A stretch of 64,000 nucleotides of DNA from the NCBI RefSeq assembly GCF_001905905.1, contig NZ_LIVT01000015.1, positions 30,857-94,856 of the forward strand, read 5' to 3'. Position 1 is the first letter of the stretch; each line of letters opens with the position of its first letter. This document shows positions 32,939-42,310 of the stretch, in pieces. This DNA is from Streptomyces sp. CB02366. Lineage in GTDB: Bacteria > Actinomycetota > Actinomycetes > Streptomycetales > Streptomycetaceae. The position numbers were made by a program, and so were the translations under genes. A model generated the notes under the pieces. That model did no database searches. It was not told where the DNA came from and saw only the letters and a list, made by a program, of their open reading frames with translations.

Positions 32939-33238
32939 ATGGCTGACATCGACCTCGGCGTGGCGTCCGACTGGGACGAGGGGGACACCCACGGCCGCGT
33001 CAAGCTGCGGCAGAACCAGGTTTACAAGGACTCACCGAAGAAGGACGTGCTCATCAGCTCCCCGGTGAGCATCGAGCTGTCGGTGAACACGAACCACTCC
33101 TCCTCGCAGGAGGCGGACAAGATCTACTTCACGACCCACCACGGCTCCACGAAGAAGATCATCGCCGTGCTCGACTCCGACGGGAACCTGCACATCGCCG
33201 GCCGCCTGATCACCGAACAGAAGAACCTCGGCTACTAA
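32939..33238 (+). CDS. Conserved-type 99-residue protein, possibly DUF6342
   Basis: ATG at 32939 with GGAGGGG upstream gives MADIDLGVASDWDEGDTHGR, then KLRQNQVYKDSPKKD, TNHSSSQEADKIYFTTHHGS and KIIAVLDSDGNLHIAGRLI. It is a soluble, polar, probably beta-rich protein with no signal peptide. I associate it weakly with DUF6342 of Streptomyces. Its composition is less GC-biased than neighbouring genes. Its TAA stop coincides with the left end of a palindromic repeat element. Confidence 0.8.
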   Translation: MADIDLGVASDWDEGDTHGRVKLRQNQVYKDSPKKDVLISSPVSIELSVNTNHSSSQEADKIYFTTHHGSTKKIIAVLDSDGNLHIAGRLITEQKNLGY

Positions 33239-33414
33239 AGCGTGTTGCGAAAGTAGCGTCGTCCGCCCGGAGGGCGGGCTCGGCGGCGTCCGGCGGGTGC
33301 GATCGCAAGGCGGAGGGCCACCCCGATACCGGTGGTATCGGGGTGGTCCCGACAACGCGGCGAGCGTGCGTGCCGGGCGTCGCCGAACAGGCGGGACTTT
33401 CGAAACCCGCCCTA
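33236..33414. repeat. Palindromic repeat element, copy A
   Basis: The ends are imperfect inverted repeats: GCGTGTTGCGAAAGTAGCG on the left against GGCGGGTTTCGAAAGTCCCG read inward from the right, both bounded by TA. The core has TGCGATCGCAAGGCG at 33298, a perfect 13-bp stem with a 3-base loop (33318-33330 and 33334-33346), and CAACGCGGCGAGCGTGCGTG at about 33353. There is no coding capacity. Confidence 0.75.
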
Positions 33415-33578
33415 AGGGCTGTCCCGTAATCCCTGGCGGGCGCACGACGACAGCTACGGCACCTCGCCGCGTTGTCGGAACACCCCCATACATCCAGTAT
33501 GCGGATGCCCCTCCGCCTTGCGATGCACCGCATCCGACGCCGCGCGCTGACCCACCACGGATTACGGGACAGCCCTTA
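33413..33578. repeat. Palindromic repeat element, copy B, with perfect 22-bp termini
   Basis: 33411-33432 and 33559-33580 are exact 22-base inverted repeats containing GGGCTGTCCCGTAAT, with TA at each end. In inverted orientation it carries the same core as copy A: 33510-33524 is the complement of ATCGCAAGGCGGAGG and 33463-33478 of CCGACAACGCGGCGAG, with an imperfect hairpin between. It abuts copy A at a shared TA. Confidence 0.85.
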
Positions 33579-34247
33579 GGTCGCCGCCGAACCCTCCTCG
33601 GCCCGCGCCGACGAGCGGTTGTACGCGCGCGGCGCCCGCCAGTGGAAGCGCAGCGCCAGCAGCCGCAGGGCGAAGGCGGCGATCACCGCGAGGCCGCTGG
33701 TCAGGGCGTTCAGGGTGTCGAAGCGGATGCACAGGACGACCATGGTCGCGCCGACGATCGCGGGCACCGCGTACAGGTCGCGGTCCCAGCGCAGCAGCGA
33801 GGGCACCTCGTTGGCCAGCACGTCGCGGAGCACACCGCCGCCCACCGCCGTGGCCAGGCCCAGCGCCGCCGAGGAGGTGAGGCCGAGGCCGTACTCGTAC
33901 GCCTTGACCGTGCCGGTCACGCAGAACAGGCCGAGCCCCGCCGCGTCGAAGACGTTGACGCCGACCTGGATGCGCTCCACGTGCGGGTGGAGGAAGAAGA
34001 CCAGGCCGGCGGCGAACAGCGGGGTAGTGAAGTAGCCGAGGTCGGTGAAGGCGGCGGGCGGGATCGCGCCGATCATCACGTCACGGAACAGCCCTCCGCC
34101 CAGCGCGGTCACCTCCGCGAGGACCGCGATGCCGAAGACATCGAAGTTCTTGCGGACGGCGAGCAGGGCGCCCGAGATCGCGAAGACGAAGATCCCGACG
34201 AGGTCGAGCGCATGCTGGACGGAGGGGGTGAACAGTTCGGTGAGCAC
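33576..34247 (-). CDS. TRIC/UPF0126 family membrane protein
   Basis: The 223-residue protein has seven membrane segments in two repeats, each with the family GGGxxRD turn: ALGGGLFRDVMIG and AVGGGVLRDVLAN. Bacterial TRIC proteins are trimeric cation channels; some relatives have been linked to glycine uptake. GTG at 34247 starts VLTELFTPSVQHALDLVGIF. The C-terminal tail RSSARAEEGSAAT ends at a TAA that lies inside the terminal repeat of element B. Confidence 0.9.
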   Translation of the reverse strand: MLTELFTPSVQHALDLVGIFVFAISGALLAVRKNFDVFGIAVLAEVTALGGGLFRDVMIGAIPPAAFTDLGYFTTPLFAAGLVFFLHPHVERIQVGVNVFDAAGLGLFCVTGTVKAYEYGLGLTSSAALGLATAVGGGVLRDVLANEVPSLLRWDRDLYAVPAIVGATMVVLCIRFDTLNALTSGLAVIAAFALRLLALRFHWRAPRAYNRSSARAEEGSAAT

Positions 34248-34276
34248 CGGCCAATTGTGCCGGGCCCGGGCGCTTT

Positions 34277-35466
34277 CTAGGTCCGGGGGCTCTCCTCCGC
34301 CTTCTCCTCGGCGGCGGCCCCCTTCTCGGAGACGTCCGCGTCGGCCTGGGCCGGTACGGTCGCGGGCTTCTCCTCCGGGGCCCCGGACGCCTCGCCCTCG
34401 GAGGTCTCCACCGCCTCGGCCGCCACCTCCTCCGTGGCGATGACCGCCTCGATCCCGGTGGCCAGGGTCTGCTTCACCGTCCCCGCCTCGATCTCGGCCG
34501 TGAAGTGGCAGGCCACCTTGTGCCCGTCGCCGGTGTCCAGGAGCGGCGGGCGCTCCGTGGCGCACTTGGTCTCCTGGACCCACGGGCAGCGGGTGTGGAA
34601 GCGGCAGCCGGCCGGCGGGTCGGCCGGGGAGGGCAGGTCGCCGTGGAGCAGGATGCGCTCGCGGCGGTCCTCGACCTCGGGGTCCGGCACCGGGACGGCC
34701 GACATCAGGGCCTTGGTGTACGGGTGCCGGGGCTTCGCGTACAGCGCGTCGCTCGGGGCCTCCTCGACGAGCCCGCCCAGGTACATCACGCCGATGACGT
34801 CCGAGATGTGCCGGACCACCGCGAGGTCGTGCGCGATGACCAGGTAGGTGAGGCCGAGGGACTCCTGGAGCTCCTCCAGCAGGTTGATCACCTGCGCCTG
34901 GACCGAGACGTCCAGCGCGGAGACCGGTTCGTCGCAGATGATCACGTCCGGCTCCAGGACCAGCGCGCGGGCGATGCCGATGCGCTGGCGCTGGCCGCCG
35001 GAGAACTCGTGCGGGTAGCGGGACATCGCGTTGGACGGCAGGCCGACCTTGGCGAGGATGTCCTTGATCTTCTCCCGGCGCTCCGCCTGGTTCGCGCCGA
35101 TGCCGTGGGCGGCCATGCCCTCGGAGAGGATCGACTCGATGTTCTGCCGGGGGTTGAGGCTGCCCAGGGGGTCCTGGAAGACCATCTGGAGGCGGCGGCG
35201 GAAGGCCCGCATCTCCTCGGAGGGCAGCTTGGCCAGGTCGGTGCCGTCGAAGACGACCCCGCCGTCGGTGATGTCGTTCAGCCGCAGGACCGCCCGGCCG
35301 AGCGTCGTCTTGCCGCAGCCGGACTCGCCGACCAGACCGTACGTCTGGCCGGCCTCGATGGTCAGCGAGACGCCGTCGACCGCGTAGACGTGGCCCACCG
35401 TACGGTCGAAGAAGAGGCCCTTCTTGACCGGGAAGTGGACTTTGACGTCGTCCAGTTCGAGAAGGC

Positions 35467-35470
<4 letters not shown>
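34277..35470 (-). CDS. Peptide ABC importer ATPase (DppF/OppF-like)
   Basis: The 397-residue protein has Walker A GESGCGKTTL, ABC signature FSGGQRQRIGIARAL, Walker B VIICDEPVSALD, an H-loop in VIAHDLAVVRHI, and the oligopeptide-type C-terminal extension with cysteines (CRFHTRCPWVQETKC). It energises peptide import with the partner ATPase encoded upstream. An acidic Ala/Glu-rich tail of about 65 residues goes beyond the usual family end. ATG at 35470 overlaps the upstream stop as ATGA. Confidence 0.95.
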
Positions 35471-36459
<989 letters not shown>

Positions 36460-36465
36460 GGGACT

Positions 36466-37428
36466 TCAGCCTCGCAACTTCGGGTCGAGGGCTTCGCGCA
36501 TGGCCTCGCCGAGCAGGGTGAAGCCGAGGGCGGTGATGATGATCCCGATGGCCGGATAGGCGGCCATCATCGGCTCGTTGTCGAAGAAGCGCTGCGCCTG
36601 GGAGAGCATCACGCCCCACTCGGGAACGGCCGGGTCGGGGTTGCCGAGGCCCAGGTACGACAGGGCCGCGGCCTCGATGATCGCGGTCGCCAGGCTCAGG
36701 GTGGCCTGGACGATCACGGGGCTCAGCGAGTTCGGCAGGATCTGCGTGAGCACGATCCGCTTGCGCCGGATGCCGACCGCCTTCGCGGCGAGCACGTAGT
36801 CGGCGCCCCCCTGGACCAGCATCGAACCGCGCAGCAGGCGGGCGAAGATGGGGATCTGGACGACACCCACGGCGATCATCACGGTGGTCAGCGACTGGCC
36901 GAGCACGGCGGCGATGGAGACGGCGAGCAGCAGCGAGGGCAGCGACAGCATGATGTCGGTGAACCGCATGATCACGGTGTCGACGCGCTGTCCGGCCTTG
37001 CCGCCGAGCGTGGCGGCGGCACCGGAGAGCAGACCGACGAGCGCGCCGACGATCAGGCCGATGAGCATGGAGACGACACCGACGAGCAGCGTCTGCCGGG
37101 CGCCGACGAGCCAGCGGGAGAACATGTCGCGGCCCAGGTGGTCCAGGCCGAACCAGTTCTCGCCGCGCATGCCGACGAACCTGCCCTGGTTGGGGAAGAC
37201 CTCGCTGCGCCAGTTCTGCGCGGTGGCGCCGTGCGGGGCGAGCATGGGCCCGACGATGGCGACGACGATGAACGCGCCGATGATGGCCGCGCCGATGATC
37301 GCCATCTTGCTGGAGCGCATCCGGCGGAACGCCTCGCGCCACAGGCTGGAGCCCGTGACGGCCTCGGAGCTCTGTGTCAGCTCGGCGAGACGGTCGATCT
37401 TGTCTGCTTTGTTGGTCAGGATCGTCAC
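36466..37428 (-). CDS. Peptide ABC importer permease (DppC-like)
   Basis: The 320-residue protein has about six membrane segments, the N-terminal DppC-type region (HLGRDMFSRWLVGARQTLLV) and the EAA loop (DYVLAAKAVGIRRKRIVLTQ) that docks the ATPases. It forms the membrane channel together with the DppB-like subunit. It starts one base after the upstream gene stop. Confidence 0.95.
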   Translation of the reverse strand: MTILTNKADKIDRLAELTQSSEAVTGSSLWREAFRRMRSSKMAIIGAAIIGAFIVVAIVGPMLAPHGATAQNWRSEVFPNQGRFVGMRGENWFGLDHLGRDMFSRWLVGARQTLLVGVVSMLIGLIVGALVGLLSGAAATLGGKAGQRVDTVIMRFTDIMLSLPSLLLAVSIAAVLGQSLTTVMIAVGVVQIPIFARLLRGSMLVQGGADYVLAAKAVGIRRKRIVLTQILPNSLSPVIVQATLSLATAIIEAAALSYLGLGNPDPAVPEWGVMLSQAQRFFDNEPMMAAYPAIGIIITALGFTLLGEAMREALDPKLRG

Positions 37429-37429
37429 G

Positions 37430-38434
37430 TCAGTGCACCCGCACTCTGGGGTCGATGATGCTGTACGCGAGGTCGACCAGCAGGTTGATCAGCACGTACA
37501 CCATCGCGATGAAGAGGATGAACCCGACGAGGACCGGGTAGTCACGGCCGTCGATCGCGGTACGGATGAAGGAGCCGATGCCGCCGAAGTCGAAGACGGA
37601 CTCGGTGAGCACCGCACCGGAGAGCAGACTTCCGGTCAGCAGGCCGACCGCGGTGATCACGGGCAGCAGCGCGTTGCGCAGCACGTGGCGTCCGCGCACG
37701 GTCTTCTTGTCGAGGCCCTTGGACTCGGCGGTGCGGATGTAGTCCTCGCCGAGCACCTCCAGGACGCTGGCGCGGGTCATCCGGACGATGACGGCGAGCG
37801 GGATCGAGGCCAGCGCGACGGCGGGCAGGATCAAGTGCGTGATCGCGTTCCAGCTCGCGTCGAACTCCCCGGTCAGCAGGCCGTCCAGGACGGCGAATCC
37901 GGTGACGTCGGTGGCGTCGATGCCGGGGTCGAGCCGCCCCTGGCTCGGGAACCACTGCAGCTGGACGGAGAAGATCCCGCGCAGCAGCACGGCCAGGAAG
38001 AAGACCGGGATGCAGATGCCGAGCAGCGATCCGGAGACCGAGGCGACGTCCAGCCAGCCGCCGCGGTGCTTGGCCGCGAGGTACCCCATCGGGATGCCGA
38101 CGACGACGGCGATCAGGATCGCCGCGAGGCTCAGCTCCACGGTGGCCGGGAAGGCCCGGGTGAATTCGTCCCACACCGGCTGCCCGGTCTGGGTGGAGGT
38201 TCCGAGGTCGAGCTCGAAGATGCGCTTGAGGAAGCGCCAGTACTGGACGTGCACCGGCTCGTCCAGCCCGAGTGCCCGGTTGATCCTCGCCACTTCGGCT
38301 TCGGTGGCCCGCTCGCCCAGGATCGCTGTGGCGGGTCCGCCGGGCAGTCGGTTCAGCCAGAGGAACAGCAGGACCGACAGGCCGAGCAGGGTGGGAATGA
38401 GCTGGAGAAGTCTTCTGACGACGAGTCGCAGCAC
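37430..38434 (-). CDS. Peptide ABC importer permease (DppB-like)
   Basis: The 334-residue permease has six membrane segments; it begins VLRLVVRRLLQLIPTLLGLS and carries the EAA-type loop EDYIRTAESKGLDKKTVRGR. GTG at 38434 has AAAGGGG at ribosome-site distance; an ATG seven bases upstream is out of frame. An 18-bp hairpin separates it from the binding-protein gene. Confidence 0.94.
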   Translation of the reverse strand: MLRLVVRRLLQLIPTLLGLSVLLFLWLNRLPGGPATAILGERATEAEVARINRALGLDEPVHVQYWRFLKRIFELDLGTSTQTGQPVWDEFTRAFPATVELSLAAILIAVVVGIPMGYLAAKHRGGWLDVASVSGSLLGICIPVFFLAVLLRGIFSVQLQWFPSQGRLDPGIDATDVTGFAVLDGLLTGEFDASWNAITHLILPAVALASIPLAVIVRMTRASVLEVLGEDYIRTAESKGLDKKTVRGRHVLRNALLPVITAVGLLTGSLLSGAVLTESVFDFGGIGSFIRTAIDGRDYPVLVGFILFIAMVYVLINLLVDLAYSIIDPRVRVH

Positions 38435-38464
38435 CCCGCATGCCCCTTTCTCACGTGCGTCGAT

Positions 38465-38509
38465 GCGGGTCCGCCCGGCCACCTGGTTGCTGTGGCCGGG
38501 CGGACCCGC
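38465..38509 (-). terminator. 18-bp perfect hairpin between binding-protein and permease genes
   Basis: 38465-38482 and 38492-38509 are exact reverse complements with a 9-base loop. It lies in the 85-bp gap right after the substrate-binding protein stop. It probably acts as a partial terminator or 3' stabiliser, so the binding protein is made in excess over the membrane subunits. Confidence 0.8.
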
Positions 38510-38519
38510 TGGTGTGCGA

Positions 38520-40190
38520 TTACTTGAAGGAGACCTCGGCGAAGTTCTCCTGCGTCAGCGGGGAGACCTTCGGCGGGTTGACGTTCTTGGCGAACGCGAT
38601 GGCCGGGGGCGACGAGGAGATCGGCACGCCCGGGACGTACTCCATGATGGCCTCGTTGGCCTTCTGGTAAGCGGCGGTGCGGGCGGCCGGGTCGGTGACC
38701 TCGGAAGCGGCGTTCACCGCGTCGAAGACCTTCTCGTCCTTGAAGCCCCACTGCTTGTCCGGTCCGGCGAACCAGGTGCCGATGAAGTTGTAGCCGTCGT
38801 TGAAGTCACCGGTCCAGCCGAGCATGTGCAGGGCGCAGGAGCCCGCCTCGGTGGCGTCCAGGTAGTCCGGGGCCCACTTCATGGCCTTCGGCTTGACGGT
38901 GATGCCGGCCTTCTCCAGGTCGGCCTTCATCAGCTCGAACATGTCCTGCGGAGCGGGCATGTACGGGCGGGTGACCTCGGTCGGGTAGCAGAAGTCGATG
39001 CTCAGCTTCTCCTCGCCGGCCTGCTTGAGGAGGCTCTTCGCCTTGGCGGTGTCGAACGGGTACGTCTTCACCTTGTCCGAGAAGCCGGCGACCGTGTCGG
39101 GCATGAACTGGGTCGCGACCTTGCCGCCCTCGGGCAGCTGGGTGTTGACGAGGTTCTCGCGGTCGATGGCGTGCGTGATCGCCTGACGGACCTCGGGCTT
39201 CTTCAGCGCCGGGTTCGACGACTGGCTCATCCCGATGTAGAAGATGTTGAAGACGTCACGGGTCGGAACCTCGTAACCCTGCTTCTCCAGCGTCGTCACG
39301 TCGGCGGGCGCGACCAGGTCGTAGCCGTCGATGTCACCCGCCTGGAGCGCCTGGCGGCGGGTCTCCTCGGTGGAGATGGTGCGGAAGACCAGGTTCTTCA
39401 CCTTGGCCTTGGGGCCCCAGTAGTCGTCGAAGCGGGTGAGGGAGACTTCCTTCGTCCCCTTGTTCCACTTCGTGATCCTGTACGGGCCGGTGCCGGCGAC
39501 CGTGCCGGCCTCCTGGCTGTACTTGGGGTACGTGATCGCGTCGCCCTTGGCGCTCGCGTCCTGCTTCTCGTACTCCTTGAGGGCCTTCGGCGAGTGGATC
39601 GCCAGCGCCTGGAGGGAGAATCCGCCCGGCAGGTTCGCCGAGGGCTCGTTCACCTCGATGACGGCGGTGTTCTCGTCCTTGGCGGTGCAGGACTTGTAGT
39701 TGGGCTTGGGCGCCTCGGCGTCCTCGTTCTTCGCGAACCCGCCCATGATGGTCTGCCAGTAGTAGGAGACCGCGCTGGACTGGTACGTGCCCTTCCAGTT
39801 GAACCAGTGGTCGTAGTTCGCGCAGACCGCGGCGGCGTTGAACGCCTCGCCGTCGTGGAACGTGACGTTCTTGCGCAGGTTGAACGTCCAGACCTTGCCG
39901 GCCTCGTCGCTCGACCACTTCTCGGCCAGGCCGCCGACGAGCTTGCTGCCGCCGGGCTCGTGCTCCAGGAGCGCCTCGAAGGCCTGACGGGTGACGCGGA
40001 ACGTCTCGCCGTCGCTCGCGAGGGCCGGGTCGAGGGAACCGGGGTCACCGGCTCCGGCGAAGACGAAGGTGTCCTTGTCGCCTCCCTTGGAGCCGCCTTC
40101 GTCCCGCTCGCTGGAACAGCCCGTGGCGATCAGACCGACAGCGACCGCTGTCGTGATCGCCCGGACAGCCCGGGACTTGTGTATGCGCAT
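38520..40190 (-). CDS. Peptide-binding lipoprotein (DppA/OppA-like)
   Basis: The 556-residue SBP_bac_5 protein has a lipoprotein signal (RAITTAVAVGLIATGCSS, lipid on Cys25). The family block DPGSLDPALASDGETFRVTRQ follows, with KNVTFHDGEAFNAAAV and YPFDTAKAKSLLKQAGEEK further on. Anchored outside the membrane, it captures peptides for the ABC importer. ATG at 40190 follows AGGGGTGG. First gene of the dpp-like operon. Confidence 0.95.
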   Translation of the reverse strand: MRIHKSRAVRAITTAVAVGLIATGCSSERDEGGSKGGDKDTFVFAGAGDPGSLDPALASDGETFRVTRQAFEALLEHEPGGSKLVGGLAEKWSSDEAGKVWTFNLRKNVTFHDGEAFNAAAVCANYDHWFNWKGTYQSSAVSYYWQTIMGGFAKNEDAEAPKPNYKSCTAKDENTAVIEVNEPSANLPGGFSLQALAIHSPKALKEYEKQDASAKGDAITYPKYSQEAGTVAGTGPYRITKWNKGTKEVSLTRFDDYWGPKAKVKNLVFRTISTEETRRQALQAGDIDGYDLVAPADVTTLEKQGYEVPTRDVFNIFYIGMSQSSNPALKKPEVRQAITHAIDRENLVNTQLPEGGKVATQFMPDTVAGFSDKVKTYPFDTAKAKSLLKQAGEEKLSIDFCYPTEVTRPYMPAPQDMFELMKADLEKAGITVKPKAMKWAPDYLDATEAGSCALHMLGWTGDFNDGYNFIGTWFAGPDKQWGFKDEKVFDAVNAASEVTDPAARTAAYQKANEAIMEYVPGVPISSSPPAIAFAKNVNPPKVSPLTQENFAEVSFK

Positions 40191-40301
40191 GGGTCCACCC
40201 CTGGTTCGCCATGTGGTGAGGTTTGATGGCCGCACACTACAGACGGGGTACATCGCAAGAGAACAGTCCGGATAGCGGTGATACCTAGTCGAGACCCGGA
40301 C

Positions 40302-40351
40302 AGTTAACAAACCGTCCAGTTCCGGGACATCCTCCCGAGGAAAGTTAACAA
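40302..40351 (-). promoter_or_regulatory. Two AGTTAACAA boxes upstream of the peptide importer
   Basis: AGTTAACAA occurs at 40302-40310 and 40343-40351, 41 bp apart and 110-160 bp upstream of the binding-protein start; each has the palindrome GTTAAC. AT-rich boxes stand out here and may be regulator or promoter sites. Confidence 0.35.
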
Positions 40352-40475
40352 GCCGGGCATCAGCGGGTGTTCGGCGCCCGCCGGCCGGATCCGCCGCCCC
40401 TCGCGGCCCGGCGCGGGCGGTCGAGGCGACGCGGCGCCCCTACGCGCGGTCCGGTGGGACCGGGGCCCGCGGGGC

Positions 40476-41261
40476 TCAGCGGGGCTGGGGCGGGTAGCCG
40501 TAGCCGGGAGCGGCGGGGGGCGGGCCGGCCGGGCCGTGGGCCTCGCGGTCGTAGAACGGGCGGGCGTTGGCGCGCAGCCACATGCCGACCGGGTCGTACT
40601 CGTCGGACAGGGCGACGGTGGAGACCGGCAGCCCGTCGGGGACTCCGGCGACCGACTGGCGCATCATCTCGCGCACCGACTCCACCGAGGCGCGGCCGGT
40701 GTCGTAGAGGTCGAGGCCGATCGCGAGGTACGGCACGCCGACCGCGGGGTGCACCCAGGCCCGGCGCAGCGAGCGGATCGCCGGGGTGCGGTGGGCGTTC
40801 TGGGTGAGCAGGGCGTAGAACTGCGGGAGTTCGATGGCGGGGTCGGAGAGCCTCAGCGGCCCGGCGGGCAGCCGGTCCAGGCCGGTGGCGATCCGGCGCA
40901 GATCGAGCCAGGGGATGCCGACGCCGCCGCCGGGGGCGTGCGGGTTGAGCCAGATGCCCCAGCGGTCGGGGAAGAGGGCGCGGGCGATGTCGCGTCCGGT
41001 GACCAGTTCGTGGGCGCGGTTCCAGCCGCTGGCGGAGAGCTCCTGGGCGGAGGTGACGCAGGGGGCGTACCCCAGGCCGTCCACCTCCATGCTGCCGTAC
41101 TGGGCGTCCGGCGAGCCGGCGGCGCCGTTCCAGAGCAGCATCCAGACCCGGCTGTCCGCGAGGGCGGCGAGCAGCGCCTCGTAACGGTCGTACCGGCCGG
41201 GGGTCACCTGGCGCAGCATGTGCTCGACCTGCCCTGCCGCCGCAGTGCCCGACGCGCTCAC
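40476..41261 (-). CDS. SseB-family protein
   Basis: The 261-residue protein has an SseB N-terminal-type domain (RYEALLAALADSRVWMLLWN, GYAPCVTSAQELSASG) and an SseB_C-like domain (RRAWVHPAVGVPYLAIGLDL, EYDPVGMWLRANARPFYDRE), then a Pro/Gly-rich end. SseB was named for altered serine sensitivity in E. coli; the mechanism is unknown. GTG at 41261 is chosen before the conserved part begins. It neighbours a paralogue and the glycine/serine catabolic genes. Confidence 0.85.
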   Translation of the reverse strand: MSASGTAAAGQVEHMLRQVTPGRYDRYEALLAALADSRVWMLLWNGAAGSPDAQYGSMEVDGLGYAPCVTSAQELSASGWNRAHELVTGRDIARALFPDRWGIWLNPHAPGGGVGIPWLDLRRIATGLDRLPAGPLRLSDPAIELPQFYALLTQNAHRTPAIRSLRRAWVHPAVGVPYLAIGLDLYDTGRASVESVREMMRQSVAGVPDGLPVSTVALSDEYDPVGMWLRANARPFYDREAHGPAGPPPAAPGYGYPPQPR

Positions 41262-41469
41262 TCTGGGTTCCGCCCCTCGTCGTCCATCGGTTCCACGCCG
41301 CTCCGGGCCCACGGGAGCGGCTTCGCCATCAAACCAGCTTATGCGCCGCCCCGGGCACCGGCTCGACGCCACGGTCCGGCGGCGTGGAGAGGGCCGGGGC
41401 GCCCCGCCGGCCGGCTCCGCGGCCCAGCGGCCCGCGCGCCGATGGCCCAGCGGCCCGCGCGCCGATGGT

Positions 41470-42240
41470 TCAGTGGCCCGCGCGCCGGTAGAAGGGGCGC
41501 ACCTTCTCCCGCATCCAGTCGCCGACGAGGTCCTGGGCCACGTCGAGCAGGACCAGGTTGACCGGCCAGGGCGGCTGGACCCGGCCGAGCGCCCGGCCGA
41601 CGGCGTCCATGGGGACGCTCTGGTCCGCTCCGTCCCAGGCGGCGAACTCGACGCCGACGAAGAGGACCGGGTCGCCGCCCTCGATGCTGGCCAGCGTCCG
41701 GCGGGCGGTGCCGACCACCCCGGTGGCCTCGAACTCCTCGGCCACGGCGGAGAGGAAGTCGACCGGGTCCTGCTGCCAGTCCGGCTCGAACAGGCGCACC
41801 CGGCCGCCCGCGGCGGGGCCGTCCAGGGCGGTGCGGCCGGCCCGGCACAGTTCGGCGACGGCGGGCGGCGGAAGCGGGACGCCGACGGCGCCGCCGGGGT
41901 TGACGGCGATGCCGACCTGGGGGGGCAGGCCCCGGGCGAAGTCGCGGGCGGGCGCGACGGCGAAGGACATGTGGCTCCCGACGCAGCCGAGGAACTGCGC
42001 CTCGGAGCTGAAGACGGGGACGAAGGCCGCGCCGTCGATCTCCATCATCGGCAGGTCCAGGTCGGCGCTGGCGGGGCTGCCGCCGTTCGGCAGCGGTACC
42101 CAGACGGAACTGCGGCCGAGCACCTCGACGAGGCGGCCGCCCGCGTCCGGGACGCCGAGCGAGGCGCTGAGCACCTCTTCGAGTTCGTTGGCGGGCCACC
42201 CCTGCCGGGGGTGTGCCGGTGCGGGTGCCGGAATGTCCAC
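41470..42240 (-). CDS. SseB-family protein (paralogue)
   Basis: The 256-residue paralogue has RLVEVLGRSSVWVPLPNGGS, the substrate-type block AFVPVFSSEAQFLGCVGSHM, NPGGAVGVPLPPPAV and a C-terminal VRPFYRRAGH that parallels ARPFYDRE of the neighbour. GTG at 42240 follows GAGG. It is probably co-transcribed with the P-loop gene 70 bp upstream and the second SseB gene downstream. Confidence 0.88.
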   Translation of the reverse strand: MDIPAPAPAHPRQGWPANELEEVLSASLGVPDAGGRLVEVLGRSSVWVPLPNGGSPASADLDLPMMEIDGAAFVPVFSSEAQFLGCVGSHMSFAVAPARDFARGLPPQVGIAVNPGGAVGVPLPPPAVAELCRAGRTALDGPAAGGRVRLFEPDWQQDPVDFLSAVAEEFEATGVVGTARRTLASIEGGDPVLFVGVEFAAWDGADQSVPMDAVGRALGRVQPPWPVNLVLLDVAQDLVGDWMREKVRPFYRRAGH

Positions 42241-42310
42241 TGCCTCTGCGCCTCTCTCCACCGCGGGGGCCGCCGCACGCGGCGGCCCTGCTCCGGCCAG
42301 CACCTTAACC

